Assembly (NCBI GenBank): GCA_026419785.1
Contig: JAODTK010000389.1
Span: 1 to 64,000, forward strand
DNA length: 64,000 bases
Direction of reading: 5' to 3'
From: Sclerodactyla briareus
Lineage: Eukaryota > Echinodermata > Holothuroidea > Dendrochirotida > Sclerodactylidae
In this document: in pieces, positions 24,410 to 36,289 of the stretch
How positions within the stretch are numbered: position 1 is the first letter of the stretch
How the letters are laid out: every line of letters begins with the position of its first letter
Notes under the pieces: model-generated
The model's input: only the letters and a program-made list of their open reading frames with translations
What the model was told of the DNA's origin: nothing
The model's database searches: none
Position numbers and translations under genes: made by a program

Positions 24410-26710
24410 TCATCATCATCATCACATCGAATCTCCATTCAGATAAGGGGGCAGTTGTACTACCTCTAATAGGCAGATAGGCCCCATATCTTGCTCCTAT
24501 TGTACACAATGATAATTGAATCTCCATTCTTAAAGGAGGTCAGCTGGACTTGCCCCTAATAGGCAATGTGTGGCCACATGGCTTGCCACACAATCTTAAT
24601 CCGAATCTCCTTTCATCTACGGGACAGTTGGCTACCCCTAATAGGCCTTGCATAGCCTGCATATTTCAACGCATCATATTGAATCTCCTTCTTGTAAGGG
24701 GCATTTAAACTACCCCCGAATAGGCCATGCATTCCGCATATTTCACGCAATCATTATTGAATGTCCATTCTTATAAGAGGCAGTTGGACTACCCCCTAAA
24801 AGGCCATGCATATCCTGCATATTGTACACACTCATTCTTGAATCTCCATTCTTATAGAGGCAGTTGAACTACCTCTAATAGGGCAGATAGGCAACATAGC
24901 TTGCATATTTTACAAATAGTCATTGAATAAGAATCGCAGTTGGACTACCCCTGATAGGCCATGCATAGCCTGCATATTGCGCACAGTCATCATCAAATCT
25001 TCGTTCCTAGAAGGGACAGTTGAACCATTCCCTATTAGGCCATACATAATATGCATATTGGCACGCAATTATCATCAAATCTTCATTCTTAATTGTGCAG
25101 TTGAACTTCCCCTAATAGGCCACTCATAGCACTGCATAATAACTTGCACATCATTGAATCTTCATGCTATAAGGGGATGGACCCCTACCCCTATTAGGCA
25201 GATAACCACATAGCATTTCAACCCGATCTTAATCGAATCTCCTTTCATATATCAGGGACAGTTTGGACTACCCTAATAGGCCATGCATACCTTCATATTT
25301 TCACGCATCATTTTGAATCCCCATTCTTATAAGGGGCCTTTAACTACCCCTAATCGGCCATGCATATCCTGCATATTTTCACGCAATCATTATTGATCTC
25401 CTTCGTATAGAGGCAGTTGGACTATACCCCTTAATTGGCCATACATAGCCTGCGTATTGCACCCAATCATTATTGAATCTCCATTCTTATAAAGAGCATG
25501 AACCACCTAATGGCCATACAATAGCCTGCATATTGCCACAATCATCACCAAATTCCTTCTTATAATGGACAGTTGCACTATCCCTAATAGGATATAGGCC
25601 ACTAGCTTGGCAATATTGTATCAAAATATCATTGAATTTCATTCTTATAAGAAGGCAAGTTGGACTAACCCCCTGTAGGTCATCATAGCCGCATATTGCG
25701 GCACAGTCATCATCAATCTTCCGTTCCTATAATGGACAGTTGAACATCCCTATTGGCCATACATAATATGCATATTGCACGCAATTAAATCATCACTCTC
25801 CTTCTTAAATGGGCAGTTGAACTTCCCCTAATAGATCCACGCATAGACTGCATAATCATGCACTCTCATTGAATCTTTATTCTTATAAGTGGCAGTTGGA
25901 CTAAACCCCCTATTAGGCAATAGACCACATAGCTTGCAAACACATCTTAATCGAATCTCCTTTCGATAAGGGACAGTTGGCTTACCCCTAATAGGCCATG
26001 CATAGCCTGCATATTTCACGCATCATTATTGAATCCCCATTCTTATAAGGGCATTTATACTACCCCTATAGCATCATATCCTGCATATTTCACCCAATCA
26101 TTATTGAATCTCCATTCTTAAAAGAGGCAGTTGGGACTATACCCCTAATTGACCATACATAGCCTGCGTATTGTAAACAATCATTATGTGAATCTCATTT
26201 TTATAAGAGGCGAGATGACCACCCCTATAGCCAATACATAGCTGCAAAAAAATATTGCCCACAATCATCACCAATCTCCATCTTATAAGGGACAGTTAAC
26301 TACCCTATAGGAAGATAGGCCATTAAAACATAGCTGCACATTGTACACATAATCATTGAATCTTCATTCTTATAAAGGGCAGTTGAAATACCCCAAATAG
26401 ACAGATAGCCACATCGCTTGCAAATCACATCTCAATCGATCTCCATTCTATGATGGGAATTGACTATACCCTAATGTGCCACATAGCTTGCCAATTTGGT
26501 ACACAATCGGCACCGAATCCTTCATTCTTATAAAGGGGCAGTTGAACTGCCCCTAATAGGCAGATAGGCCATATAGCTTGCATATTGTACACACTCTCGA
26601 ACTCCATTCATATAATGGGCAGTGGACTACCCCAATCGGCCATACATTACCGCATATTGTACAAATACGAAACTACATTCATATAAGGTCATTGACTACC
26701 CCGAATAGGT
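24410..26710 (+). repeat. Satellite array, about 80-bp monomers with higher-order pattern
   Basis: About 28 monomers of roughly 77-90 bp. The consensus order of words is 'gaatctccattcttataa', 'ggcagttggactacccc', 'taataggccatgcatagcc' and 'tgcatattgcacacaatcat'. Variant monomers with 'ggcagataggccacatagc' alternate with the 'catgcatagcctgc' type. A distinctive series starting 'cttaatcgaatctccttt' recurs at about 24,595, 25,228 and 25,946, so blocks of 8-9 monomers (about 630-720 bp) seem to repeat as units. Noncoding. Confidence 0.92.
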
Positions 26711-27567
26711 TCAGAGTCAGGCAAGTAATGTTAGGTATTCATTTTGTGTAATTTTATGTCTATAGCTGGCTTTGAGTAAGGGAAAATAAATATTACTATA
26801 TCTAATCGTTCCCCTTCTTGTGTGCATAATTAATCATTCCAAGACTCAGTATGTCAGTCGTGTAGAGATATATTGATATGCATATTCCATAATCCCCTAA
26901 TAAGGGTGAGATATTTTCCACTGGATCTGGAAAAATTCTTACCATCACTAAACTATGTTCTTGTTTTCATCAAATGCCTCCGTTTCATTGAAAATATGAA
27001 ATGGAAGTTCGGACTCTTCCGGGCATACTGTGCATATTATCCGAATGTTAATACAAAGTTCCATTAAAGTTGGGGTCTAGTTATAAGAGATGACCATTGA
27101 TTTGTTATTTATTTACTTTACACAATAGATCCCTATTTTTCACCATCTTGATCAATTTAGCAAACAACAAAACGATAAAATCGATGAATTGAAAGGAAAT
27201 AAAGCAAATAAAATAAATGAAATTATTGAAATAAATAAAAAGCTGTGTCACGGTGGGTAACTGCCGAATAATGAGTAATTAAGTCATTAGCGAGGGTGGC
27301 AACTGCGAATCATGCGTAACGATGTCATTATGGTAGCCAAGTCTGTTGAATAATAAGTTTGATCCACAACGAAAGTTTAGCAAATTGTCCGGAACGGCAC
27401 TCATTATGTGGCAAAGACATTTTCGTCAGAAAAATAAAGTGATATGTCGCTATGCACAGTACTACCCGATCGCCTAATGAGTAAATTGTTTTTTTGGTCA
27501 TTATTTCTTGCATATGAGGAACCGTGTCAGAATAGATAATCGAATAATGTCCGTTTGGCTTTCCATA
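26711..27567. other. AT-rich spacer, no gene recognised
   Basis: Contains A-rich words 'aaataaa' repeated around 27,190-27,240. A short two-unit repeat at 27,248-27,340 is built on 'gggtggcaactgcgaat' and variants. Nothing resembles a known protein. Confidence 0.5.
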
Positions 27568-28289
27568 AAAACCGTGTGAACAAGGTACAGTACATGTCAA
27601 AATGATTATTTCCCATAATCAGTATAAATCTCTTCGACTACATTGTGTTATTGAAGGTAATTTGGGGCATTATTCAGGATGGCTATTAGCCTTTCTTCTT
27701 TCTGGTTAATCTGAACTTCTGTACATTCATTAGGCCCTAAAAAAAATTTTAACCAAGCAATCAGCAGTGGGCTATCAGTTATATACAAACACACAGGGTC
27801 ACACTTTTACGGTACCGGAGATGGCTATTCCTCGATGGGCTGAACAGTCGAAGATTGAATGAATACCTATGAGATCGGTACATGCTCTCTTCCTTCCTTA
27901 CCTGCCACTGTTCTCGTTTGATGTGATTCGGGGTCCCTATTCAGTCCAGCTGTCCAGCAGGCCACCGCTTCCACCGAAATGCAGACAGCCATTACACTCG
28001 TAGCACGGGACATCAACCTGCCCAGCCAGAACACTGGAACCAGGACTTGGTCCACACTAGTAATACTAGGACAGGAAACTCTCACTCAGCATGAAGCATG
28101 CGACTACTGTTACGCTTCTTCTTCGTCAGCACTGTAGCTTGCTATGACAATCCCCTTTCTAACACACGTTTCTAATTCATGTCGTTTGAGACTTCACTGA
28201 TTTCCTGTTTCGGGGATAAACAGTATGTATAAAAAGATTCTTCCGAGCTATCATGCTAACAATCTGACCTATTAACGGGCTATATTTTT

Positions 28290-28892
28290 AAGCTCCGGGA
28301 GAGCATCTCTACATTCATCCTGTCTCTCCGGCCGTTCACGTTCGTCTCCTGTTTCGTTCGTTCGTTAGTTCGTACCTTCTGCTCGTCACGTTCATTCATA
28401 ACTTTTCAACCATACCTGCTATCAGTTTGAAACGTTGTAAGTGGATGAAGCTTTGCTACTGGCTAGCCTTAGCTAATGTATGTTCACATAGTGCTATTAG
28501 ATTTTAATTAAATCCAATTACTTACCCAATTTCCAACTTCAATTCGAGCTCTCTGACTGCCAGAACAAGTTTTGGGTTACCTTACCTGGTCAGAAGGTCC
28601 GGCACAATAAAACCGATTGTCCATGGGAGGATATTTGTCTTTCATCACATCTCGCCGTAGTTTACATTAGTCCCTGCTTCTGCAGGATTTTTTCCCTTAC
28701 ATCTCGTTCCACGACCTATTTGCTGTGGGAGTGGGTTCCATGTTCACTGCCACAGGCTTAGAATGGCGATGGCGAAGTCCGTAGAGTCAGTAAAATGTGA
28801 ACAACAATAAATGTGAAATGGAAAAACATGCAGTGATTCGCCACGGTAATTTTGCTGTCCGCAGCTACCAGACGTTCCGCTTTGCACTTGTT
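28290..28892. other. Segment present in copy 1, absent from copy 2
   Basis: About 600 bp between 'attaacgggctat' and 'aaactgtcaccactcttt'. These flanks are adjacent in copy 2 (46,947-46,985). No clear target duplication, inverted ends or coding region is seen, so insertion here and deletion in copy 2 are equally possible. Contains a short 'gttcgttcgttagttcg' run. Confidence 0.6.
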
Positions 28893-30274
28893 AAACTGTC
28901 ACCACTCTTTGAGACGCACCAATTGACCCCACTTTTTCAATGTTGTTTGTTTTTTATCACTATGGGGAGATCTGTAATATTTTGTGCTGGGTAAGCTAGT
29001 GTGTAGTTTTCGGAAGGGGAGTCCCTGAAGATTAATTCGCATACTGTAAATGCCAGGCACCCCTCGAACCCTTTCGCAATAGCTCAGCGTTATCATCCTC
29101 TTATTATGCCAACGGGCGTCCTCAACTTAACAACACACTATTTCGCAACTGTGTATAACATATTAACTACGTTGGTAGTACGTGCCTCCGCGTGCGATGC
29201 CGGAATTTAATAGCGTCTGAGAATCCTAGGGTCAGCCTATGTTAGCAGCGCCACCACAATGAAATCCATTCAGGGAACGGTTGACTCTGGCTGTGATGTC
29301 TATCTATGCGTCTGGTGTGTATCATTCCGCTTTACGATGTCACGCCCATTTTCCCATATTGCAGTCTGATGACGAGTTTTTTGCCTGTGTGCTGGCCTCC
29401 TGGCTGGGCCGGTGGTTGACTGCGTTATTTTCAGTGTGCTGGCCTAATGAATCGGTAGCTTAGTATCCTAGCTTGCATCAAGAACGATTATTGTTTCCGT
29501 ATTCTTGAACCTAGATTGTCCTTATCTGTCTATACAACACAAGGATGGCAAAATTTCTCTGGCGATTACACTGCCTGTTTTCTTCACCATTCCACATTAA
29601 TTGCATGTTCCCCTCTTTTATTGACGTTTACTGACTCTGTCATAACCTCAGAATGACTTTGAACATTCTACCACATTGTCCTTACATTGGTATATATGTT
29701 GCCCGCACAAATTTATATGTACCAGCACAACTCTAATGACATCCCACTCAACTCATTCCTAGTCCTGTAGCAGTGAAAGTGGAACCACTTAAACCTTTGA
29801 GTCCCCATTGCCTACTTCATTCCACGATGGATGTAGTACCACACAGGACAAGTCCAGGCCCAGCACTAATGAGAAGGTGATGTCAGGTCTTCCCTCAGAA
29901 CTGCCTGTAAGTCCTCCTATTGCCTCTACAAAATTCAATATGCTCACAGATGAACTGATAACAGTCCTCGTTCACTAGCATGAATCCTGCTCTGCAGCGA
30001 TGGAGTCAATGTAACAAGCGCTACTACTCACGGAGAGCTCAATGAGAATGCTTTAGGGAAACAATATTGGGGTAAGTTGATTGAATTCACTAAAATCTGA
30101 TCACAAACTATGCGCAAAACCAAAGTCACGCACCCAGTCAGTGGCATGCTTTTCTTCTCTGCCCACCGAGTTTTCGACCTTATCGCATGTACGGTCGTGA
30201 GAATTTTTAGTGACGTGACGAACAGAACGAAATACGAACGAACTGACCGGAGAGACATGACGACTTGTATTCTC

Positions 30275-31385
30275 AGTGTGCTGGCCTTCTTCGGTCGTTT
30301 GCTGTAGTATTTCCAGTATGGCTGGCCTGCTACGGTCTGTGGCTGTAGTATTCCCAGTGTGCTGGCCTCTTCCGATCTATTGTTCATGTAGTATTTTCCT
30401 GTGTGATGGCGTAGGCATACTGGGTCGCTTGGCCTTAGTATTCCCAGTGTGCTGGTCTGCTCCAGTAGGTGGCGGTAGTATTTCCAGTGTGCTGTCCTGC
30501 TCCGGTCGTGGCTGTAGTATTCCCCGTGTGCTGCCTGCGCGGTCGATGGCTGTGTTATTCCCATTGTGGCGGCGCTGCGATTCGGGGTCTGTAGTATTCC
30601 CCGTGTGCTGACCCCTGCTTCCCCGGTTGGGGCTACAGTATCACCTTTGGTGGCTGGTCTGCAGTGCTGCGAATGTGGCGCGTGGCATGTAAATAATCCA
30701 GTTTGTGGCTTGCTTTTGTCGGGGGTTAGTATTCCCCCCCGGTGTGCTGGACCTCTGCGGTTTGTGGCCGTAGTATTCCTCAGTTGTGCTTGCCTGCTTT
30801 TCGGGTCGGTGGCTGTAGTATTCCCATTTTGCTAGGCCTACTACCTACTGAGTCGCTGGGGGTTGGGTGGGCAAATTGTGGGGGCCGGGACGGGGCGTTG
30901 GGGATTGGGTTCTGCTGCAATCTGTGGTTGTAGTATTCCCAGTGCGCTGGCCTATGCCTATCGGGTCGCTGCCTGTAGTATTCCCAGTGTGTTGGCTGCT
31001 TTTGTCGAGGTGTAGTATTCCCCGTGTGCTGACCCGCTGCGGTTTTTGTTGCCGTATATTCCCAGTGTGTCTGGCCTCTTCTGTCGGTGGCTGTAGTATT
31101 CCCCATTTTGCTAGGCCTACTGGGTCTGGTTGAAGTATTCCCCGCGTGATGTCTGCTGCAATCCTGTGGTTGTAGTATTCCTCAGTGCGCTGGCCTAGGC
31201 CCATCGGGTCGCTGCCGGAGTATTTCCTCAGTGTGCCTTGGCATGCTGGGTCGGTGGCTGTATTTCCCCGCGCGCTGGCCTGCTGCTGTTCGGTGGCTGA
31301 GTATTCCTGTTTTGCTGGTCTGCTGCCGTTTGTGGCAGTAGTATTACCGGTGTGGTCTGGCTGCTGGTCGGTGGTAGCCTGTCGA
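30275..31385 (+). repeat. 40-bp tandem array in duplication copy 1
   Basis: About 27 degenerate units of 40 bp built on 'ggtggctgtagtattcccag' followed by 'tgtgctggcctgcttcggtc'. Units here are more diverged and indel-ridden than in the copy at 56.16-57.19 kb. Two stray units of the same repeat lie about 0.8 kb upstream (29,385-29,470). Several frames are open across the array because 40 is not a multiple of three; none is a gene. Confidence 0.92.
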
Positions 31386-33240
31386 AACAGGCGGTTGACT
31401 GGTAGCCTGGTATCATTTAGCTTCATTCACTCATATGTGCAGGACGACGTATTGACTGATTAACCAATCGGTGATTGCCTAAACAAACACCTTTGGGATT
31501 TCGTTTCCTTTCCTCACTGTTAACTGAATTTGGCGGTCCTAGTGGGCGATGCGATGTCAAATTTGCGCAATCGACTAAATTCGGATAATGATAATATGCC
31601 GGTATCACTCTGCTAATCTGATTTGGAATTGTTTCGACGACCTCCAACCTAATTTTGGCATATGTTGAATGGATGTTCTTTTCTAATTTCCAATTTGAAG
31701 GATTCCGATTTTTTTTAATTCGTGCGGCGGTACTGAACAAGCTGCAAAACGCCTAATGCAAAGCGATGGAATCGTCGGTCTCAGATTTCCGTGTAGTCTT
31801 GTGCAGTCTGATGTTGCAATGGCCATGTTAAATCGCACATCAATCGAGAAAAATTGTGATTATTGATTTTACAATTGATTTCAGATGAATTTATTAGCAG
31901 TTTTTGCGTTCAAATTAGGATGAGAATGTAGAAAACGCCTGGTTTAGAAACTGATGGGAAAACCCGGACATTACATTTTGCCCGGAGGTGGATGTAACCT
32001 TCAATAGAATTTATTATTGCAAAGAAGAGGCAGTTTGTTTCGTTTTCCTTGTATTACTTGGTAGACATCAATTCAAAACTTAATGTTTCCTCGGAAAAAT
32101 TTTTACTTCACTAGTGGATTTGTTTCCTCGCAATAATGGTTACGATTTGGAACATTTCTCCTACAGTTTGGGCGATAATGTTTTTTAACTCTAACGACGT
32201 TGCGCAGAGATTTTCGTTTTTACAGGTATGATGATCGTTCTTATTTCCTTTCCATGAATGAAGTGACAGCGTCGTATACCGTTGACGACTAACAACAGTT
32301 AGGCCATCTTTGTGACAAAGACTACTTCAGCAAAACGCTGACTTATGGTTATATCATTGATTCAAAATGTATCACCGTACATTTTCACTCTTTTTGGTTA
32401 CATTTCGGCTACAGGGCCATTGACAACGCTTTCTACAAACATTGATGCACCACAAAAGGATGCTGGCATCATTCCTCCCATAATGTCACAAATAATTCCT
32501 CAGTAAGTTAGAATAACTCAACATTGAAACGTGCTTATTAATTAGAAAAAATAATTTTAAAACAATGTTGGATTCCTCCATCTTCCACTACCTTATCTGG
32601 GCTGGAACAACCTGCTTTACATGGCCATTGTACTTTTAGTTGCAAATTGGTGAAACCATGCACTGCACCTTGACAGTGTGATAATGTTGTCGAGCGTCCT
32701 GTGTTAGGAACAATCCACTTTCCTACGAATTATCTCTGTTGCCATAGAGAACCTTGGACAGGCCCTAATATAATACGGCAAGTTCCCTTCTACACTGCAC
32801 ATGCACTCCGTTGTACCATGCAGCAGCCTGCTCTGATCATGTGATGCAAAAGGTAGTAATCTTAGTTGAACAATTCTAGACAGGGCAAATGTTATTTTTG
32901 CAACAACGAGATGCTCCTCTCCATGTTTGCTACCTATTTGCACATTCATTTCAATCACATTTACCAACTTCAAGTTATGCAAACATGAACCCCCTGATGA
33001 AAGAATGAAACCAAATTAACCTCTAATGATCGAACCTATAATACTCTTTTTCACCTAATCTTAACATTTTTGATGCCTTGCCAAAGCGAAGGAATCTTAA
33101 TGCGATGGTGACAGTGCGTGTGTATGTAATGTATTTTTGTGCAAAGTGTATGTATGTGTCTTGTCTCAAGCTTCATGTACACATACTTTTGATTAGCAAT
33201 GTGTGAGAATGCATATTTGTTTAGTGATGGGTTAGCAATA
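31386..33240. other. Unique part of duplication copy 1, no gene recognised
   Basis: AT-rich. Collinear with about 57,187-59,020. The short frames are not conserved between the copies, which argues against a gene. Confidence 0.6.
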
Positions 33241-33928
33241 TGGAATAGATGTAAGCCTATTTTGCTGGGTCCCGCTCAAGTCGACAGAGGTCAATGCCTG
33301 AAAACCTTAAAAACTCTTGACCACAAGGTGTGGAGTATTCATACTTGAGATGTGGAATGGTCATATGAAGTGAACGATCCCTATTGTTTCAGGTCGGATG
33401 CGAGTCATCTGAGGTGAACACGGCAAAATCGTAAAACCTTGTAAACAGAATATTCACTAGTGAAGTGAAAGGTGCTCTTACAACGCATACTTTGGTGGTT
33501 GTAGCTTGACCATAGCTGGAAGTAAATTGTCCCTATTGGTTCTGGGGTCTGGTACAGGTCATCGGATTTCCAACGAGAGTCAAAGACTGAAAACATGTAA
33601 TATGATAACTATATTGCACACGACAGTGTAGAAGCTCACAGTGAGTATGTCGATTGGCTATATGGGTACATGAGCCCTTTGTATATCAGAGTCCGGTCCA
33701 ACAATCATCAAAGTCAACAAGAGGTCAAAGACTGCAAGCCGTGCAAACATGACAACTTGTGAACGAGAATCTATAAATGGCATTACCTGGTATGTAGGCT
33801 GGTCTATGTAGTTGATAGTTCCTAGTGTCCTTCAATCTGGTCCAAGGTCATTTGAGGTCCGAGGAGTCCTCATCTGAAAAACTCTAAATCAACTACCAGA
33901 TGCAAAGGTAATCGAGGGGATCTCTATT
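33240..33928 (+). repeat. Degenerate ~147-bp tandem repeat (copy 1)
   Basis: About five units. Recurring words are 'gatccctattgttt', 'ggtcatctgaggtcaacag', 'aggtcaaagactgaaaacc' and 'aacatgataact'. Unit starts fall near 33,255, 33,381, 33,531, 33,677 and 33,820. The same repeat continues after the 172-bp insertion and reappears at 35,370-35,500, 59,050-59,760 and 63,240-63,490. Confidence 0.8.
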
Positions 33929-34100
33929 AATATAATACTCATAATATGACATTTGTATCGCGCCTTTTCGAAAAGATACAAGGCGCTGTGAACACTTAAG
34001 GAAAAACAAGAAGAAAGAATACAGCACACGTGATTATGTCTCCTGAGGGGGAAGCGTGGTGGAAGGGGAGTGGTCACATCGCTGGAGACGATTCCACAGT
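33929..34100 (-). mobile_element. L2-like LINE or SINE 3' fragment inserted in copy 1
   Basis: About 172 bp absent from the corresponding place in copy 2 (59,668-59,690). The flanks carry 'ctatt' on the left and 'ttatt' on the right. On the minus strand the end reads 'aaggcgcgatacaa' after 'cagcgccttgtatc', the small stem-loop typical of L2-type tails, followed by AT-rich sequence. Non-autonomous or 5'-truncated. Confidence 0.6.
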
Positions 34101-34364
34101 TTATTGTTTTTGGGTCGGATCTAAGTTTATCTGAAGTCAACAGAAATTGGAATTGAAAATTCCCCTAGCAACTCTCTCGTTTCCCACTTAACTGCATACC
34201 TATTGAGAACTGTATATCCAGTGTTACAAAAGATACAAATCTTTGGTATGACTAATAGTGCTGTGAAACCAGTTACGTCCAAATTGTGAAAACCATGCCC
34301 TCGCCACCGACACATGGTGGTCGCAATCAAAGGAATACCATAACTCCCGGAAAACACTTTTCAG

Positions 34365-34560
34365 TGTTCGGGGATATTGAGGTTTTCAGGGGTGTAGTTT
34401 TCGTCTCCGCCGCCGCAGAACAATAGGCATTGCCGCAGTAACTCTTTAACGCTTAATCAGACTGATAAAACCTGGTAACAGTCACGCTCCAGGAGAACCG
34501 GTGAGTTCGAAAGTGGCATTCCTGCATGTTCTGCTGCCTGTATTTTGCAGATTTATACGC
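34365..34560 (-). repeat. GCGGCGG-containing dispersed repeat, copy C (inverted)
   Basis: The reverse complement matches 14,700-14,890 through 'gccactttcgaactc', 'gattaagcgttaaagag', 'ctgcggcggcgg' and 'caatatccccg'. The same segment is kept at 59,945-60,150 in duplication copy 2. Confidence 0.6.
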
Positions 34561-34830
34561 AACTTGAGGACAAAAGTTGGTGCCGAAGATCATGACGTTC
34601 ATTTCAAGGTCACTGAAGGTCAAATTGTGAGTTGGGCTAATTTACACGACGCTTGGAGGATGAGGGAAGAAGTTGGTTCTGAATAACATGACGGTAATTT
34701 CAAGGTCACCAGAGGTCAAATTGGAGGTCAAAATAAATCATGTCATACTTTTAAACGTTTGTCATAATTATCAAAATTGGAAAAAACTATGGACTACTGG
34801 GCCGTGACAACAGGCACCAAAGGTCAAATA
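34560..34830 (+). repeat. GGTCA-rich tandem segment with AGGTCA direct repeats (copy 1)
   Basis: Two to three degenerate units of about 90-100 bp built on 'ttcaaggtcaccagaggtca' and 'aacttgg'. AGGTCA hexamers with a 4-bp spacer (the DR4 arrangement of nuclear-receptor sites) occur at 34,607-34,622 and 34,703-34,718, with a further AGGTCA at 34,725-34,730. Copy 2 keeps a diverged version at 60,195-60,330. Regulatory use is only a possibility. Confidence 0.55.
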
Positions 34831-35864
34831 GGATAATTTAATGTGCTTCCGCTAAACGAGGTCCACAAAGGCCATTTCTGCGGAGATATAACATGTCAGC
34901 AGTTACCCAACTGCCACATGTCTAGTTCACGGTTGTTCGCACTTCTGATGACCTCTGATGTTAAAACATGTTGTGACAGTCCACTTTCCACAAAATGGCT
35001 CTGTTGCAATAGAAATATTAGAGCGGACCCTAATACAATAAGGCGTATGTTCCCTTCTACATATTCACAATGGACCCCACATGTGTTGTATTGTAACAAT
35101 AGCCAATCTGCTCTGATCAATGTGGTGCAAAAGGTAGAAATCTGGAAGAAAGCGATTTTAGACAGAGAAAAATGTTATTCTAACAGCCAGGTTCTTCATA
35201 GCCATTTTTGCAACCTATAAACGACATTTCAATTTAAGAAATCTATGCGACTGGTGCACAGGTGGTGAATGTATTTTATGTGTCTCATGCTCGTGTAAAC
35301 AAGATGACTCAACAACTTGTAACAAGCAACTAGAAACGAATAGGGTAGCGTTCCACACTAGGTTATCGGTGCCCATATGTAGGTAATTTTTTGGGGTCAG
35401 GTCTGAGGTTATTTGAGGTCAATAGAAGTCTCAAATTTTCGTGGCTTGGAACTTCGCGTAGACAGGTAGATGATCCCTATTGTTTCTAGGCCTGGATCAA
35501 GGGTATACAAGAACTATACTGCTTTGGTATGCGTAAATATGGGTCATTTGAAAAGAAAGATTGTGATAATTCATTTCTCGCCAACATCGGATTAGCGCAG
35601 AAGCTTGTCCCGAAACGCCTGATCAAGCTGATTTTTTCCTACTGAAGTGGACAGGATCTGTGATGTAGAATGAGACAATGGTTGGGGGGAAAAATTTGAA
35701 AAAGTGATCTTTTGTCAATATAAGTGTATGTATAAATACGATAAACGATCCCATCTATATGCCATGTATGGTTGTCTCTCTATTTCCATGGTGAGTAAAA
35801 TAGAACGTGGGGCAGGGGGGGGGGGACAATATTCGTGCTGTGAATCGAGAATCGAGTACAGACA

Positions 35865-35975
35865 GACTAGTCCCCATGTGGGAGCAGCCCATCTCATGAG
35901 CGCGTAGCGCGAAGTCCTCTTGGCGAGGGTCCAGGGCCCTCCTCAGAGCCCAGGAAGCCGTCGGATTCTAGATGC
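35865..35975 (+). repeat. 'catgagcgcgtagcgcgaag' repeat, unit 1
   Basis: This segment recurs about 300 bp downstream at 36,165-36,285 with 'catgagcgcgcagtgtgaag', 'gggtccagggc' and 'gattctaaatgctc'. It recurs again in duplication copy 2 at 63,860-63,945. Confidence 0.6.
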
Positions 35976-36164
35976 TCACTAATGAAAATCTGAGGCTCAT
36001 TTGGGAGCATGTTATCGTGATTTCGGTTGACAAGAAAGTTTACAAGACGATTAATGAAATTCTGTGCATCATAAGCAGACGTCTGGGAATTTAATGGACA
36101 TAGATCATGTCATGTCGCTCTATAATGTCGCGGAGCACTGCTCTGTTACCAAACCACAGAACAA

Positions 36165-36285
36165 GACCAATGTGTGGGCGCCACACATCATGAGCGCGCA
36201 GTGTGAAGTCATTTCGGCACGGGTCCAGGGCGCGCCGCAGGGGCCCGGCAGTTGTATGATTCTAAATGCTCTCTAGTGCAAGATG
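36165..36285 (+). repeat. 'catgagcgcgcagtgtgaag' repeat, unit 2
   Basis: Second unit of the repeat at 35,865-35,975. It lies near or beyond the end of the part of copy 1 that can be compared inside the window. Confidence 0.6.
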
Positions 36286-36289
36286 GCGC

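Larger units (their letters stand above)
27568..36040 (+). repeat. Long direct duplication, copy 1
   Basis: Collinear with 45,167 to the window end. The match starts at 'aaaaccgtgtgaacaaggta'. Matching landmarks are 'ttcttcgtcagcactgtag' (28,120 and 45,690), 'gtgcgatgccggaatttaat' (29,190 and 47,310), the 40-bp array (30.3 and 56.2 kb), 'gcctgtcgaaacaggc' (31,377 and 57,187), 'gaaaccatgc...gacagtgtg' (32,650 and 58,470) and 'cagtccactttccaca' (34,976 and 62,971). By eye the copies differ by roughly a tenth of bases plus many small indels, so the duplication is old or the sequence is noisy. No gene is recognisable in either copy. It could be a segmental duplication or two copies of one very long dispersed repeat. 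Confidence 0.88.

Noticed and set aside
24410..26710. A possible CRISPR array because of regular spacing.
   Set aside because: The whole 80-bp monomer is repeated with no variable spacers, which is a satellite.
27867..28085. A 72-codon minus-strand frame within the duplication.
   Set aside because: The corresponding stretch in copy 2 (about 45,470-45,660) has indels that destroy it, so it is not a conserved gene.
30028..31426. Minus- and plus-strand frames of 178-193 codons across the copy-1 array.
   Set aside because: Also by-products of the 40-bp repeat; not conserved in the matching array of copy 2.
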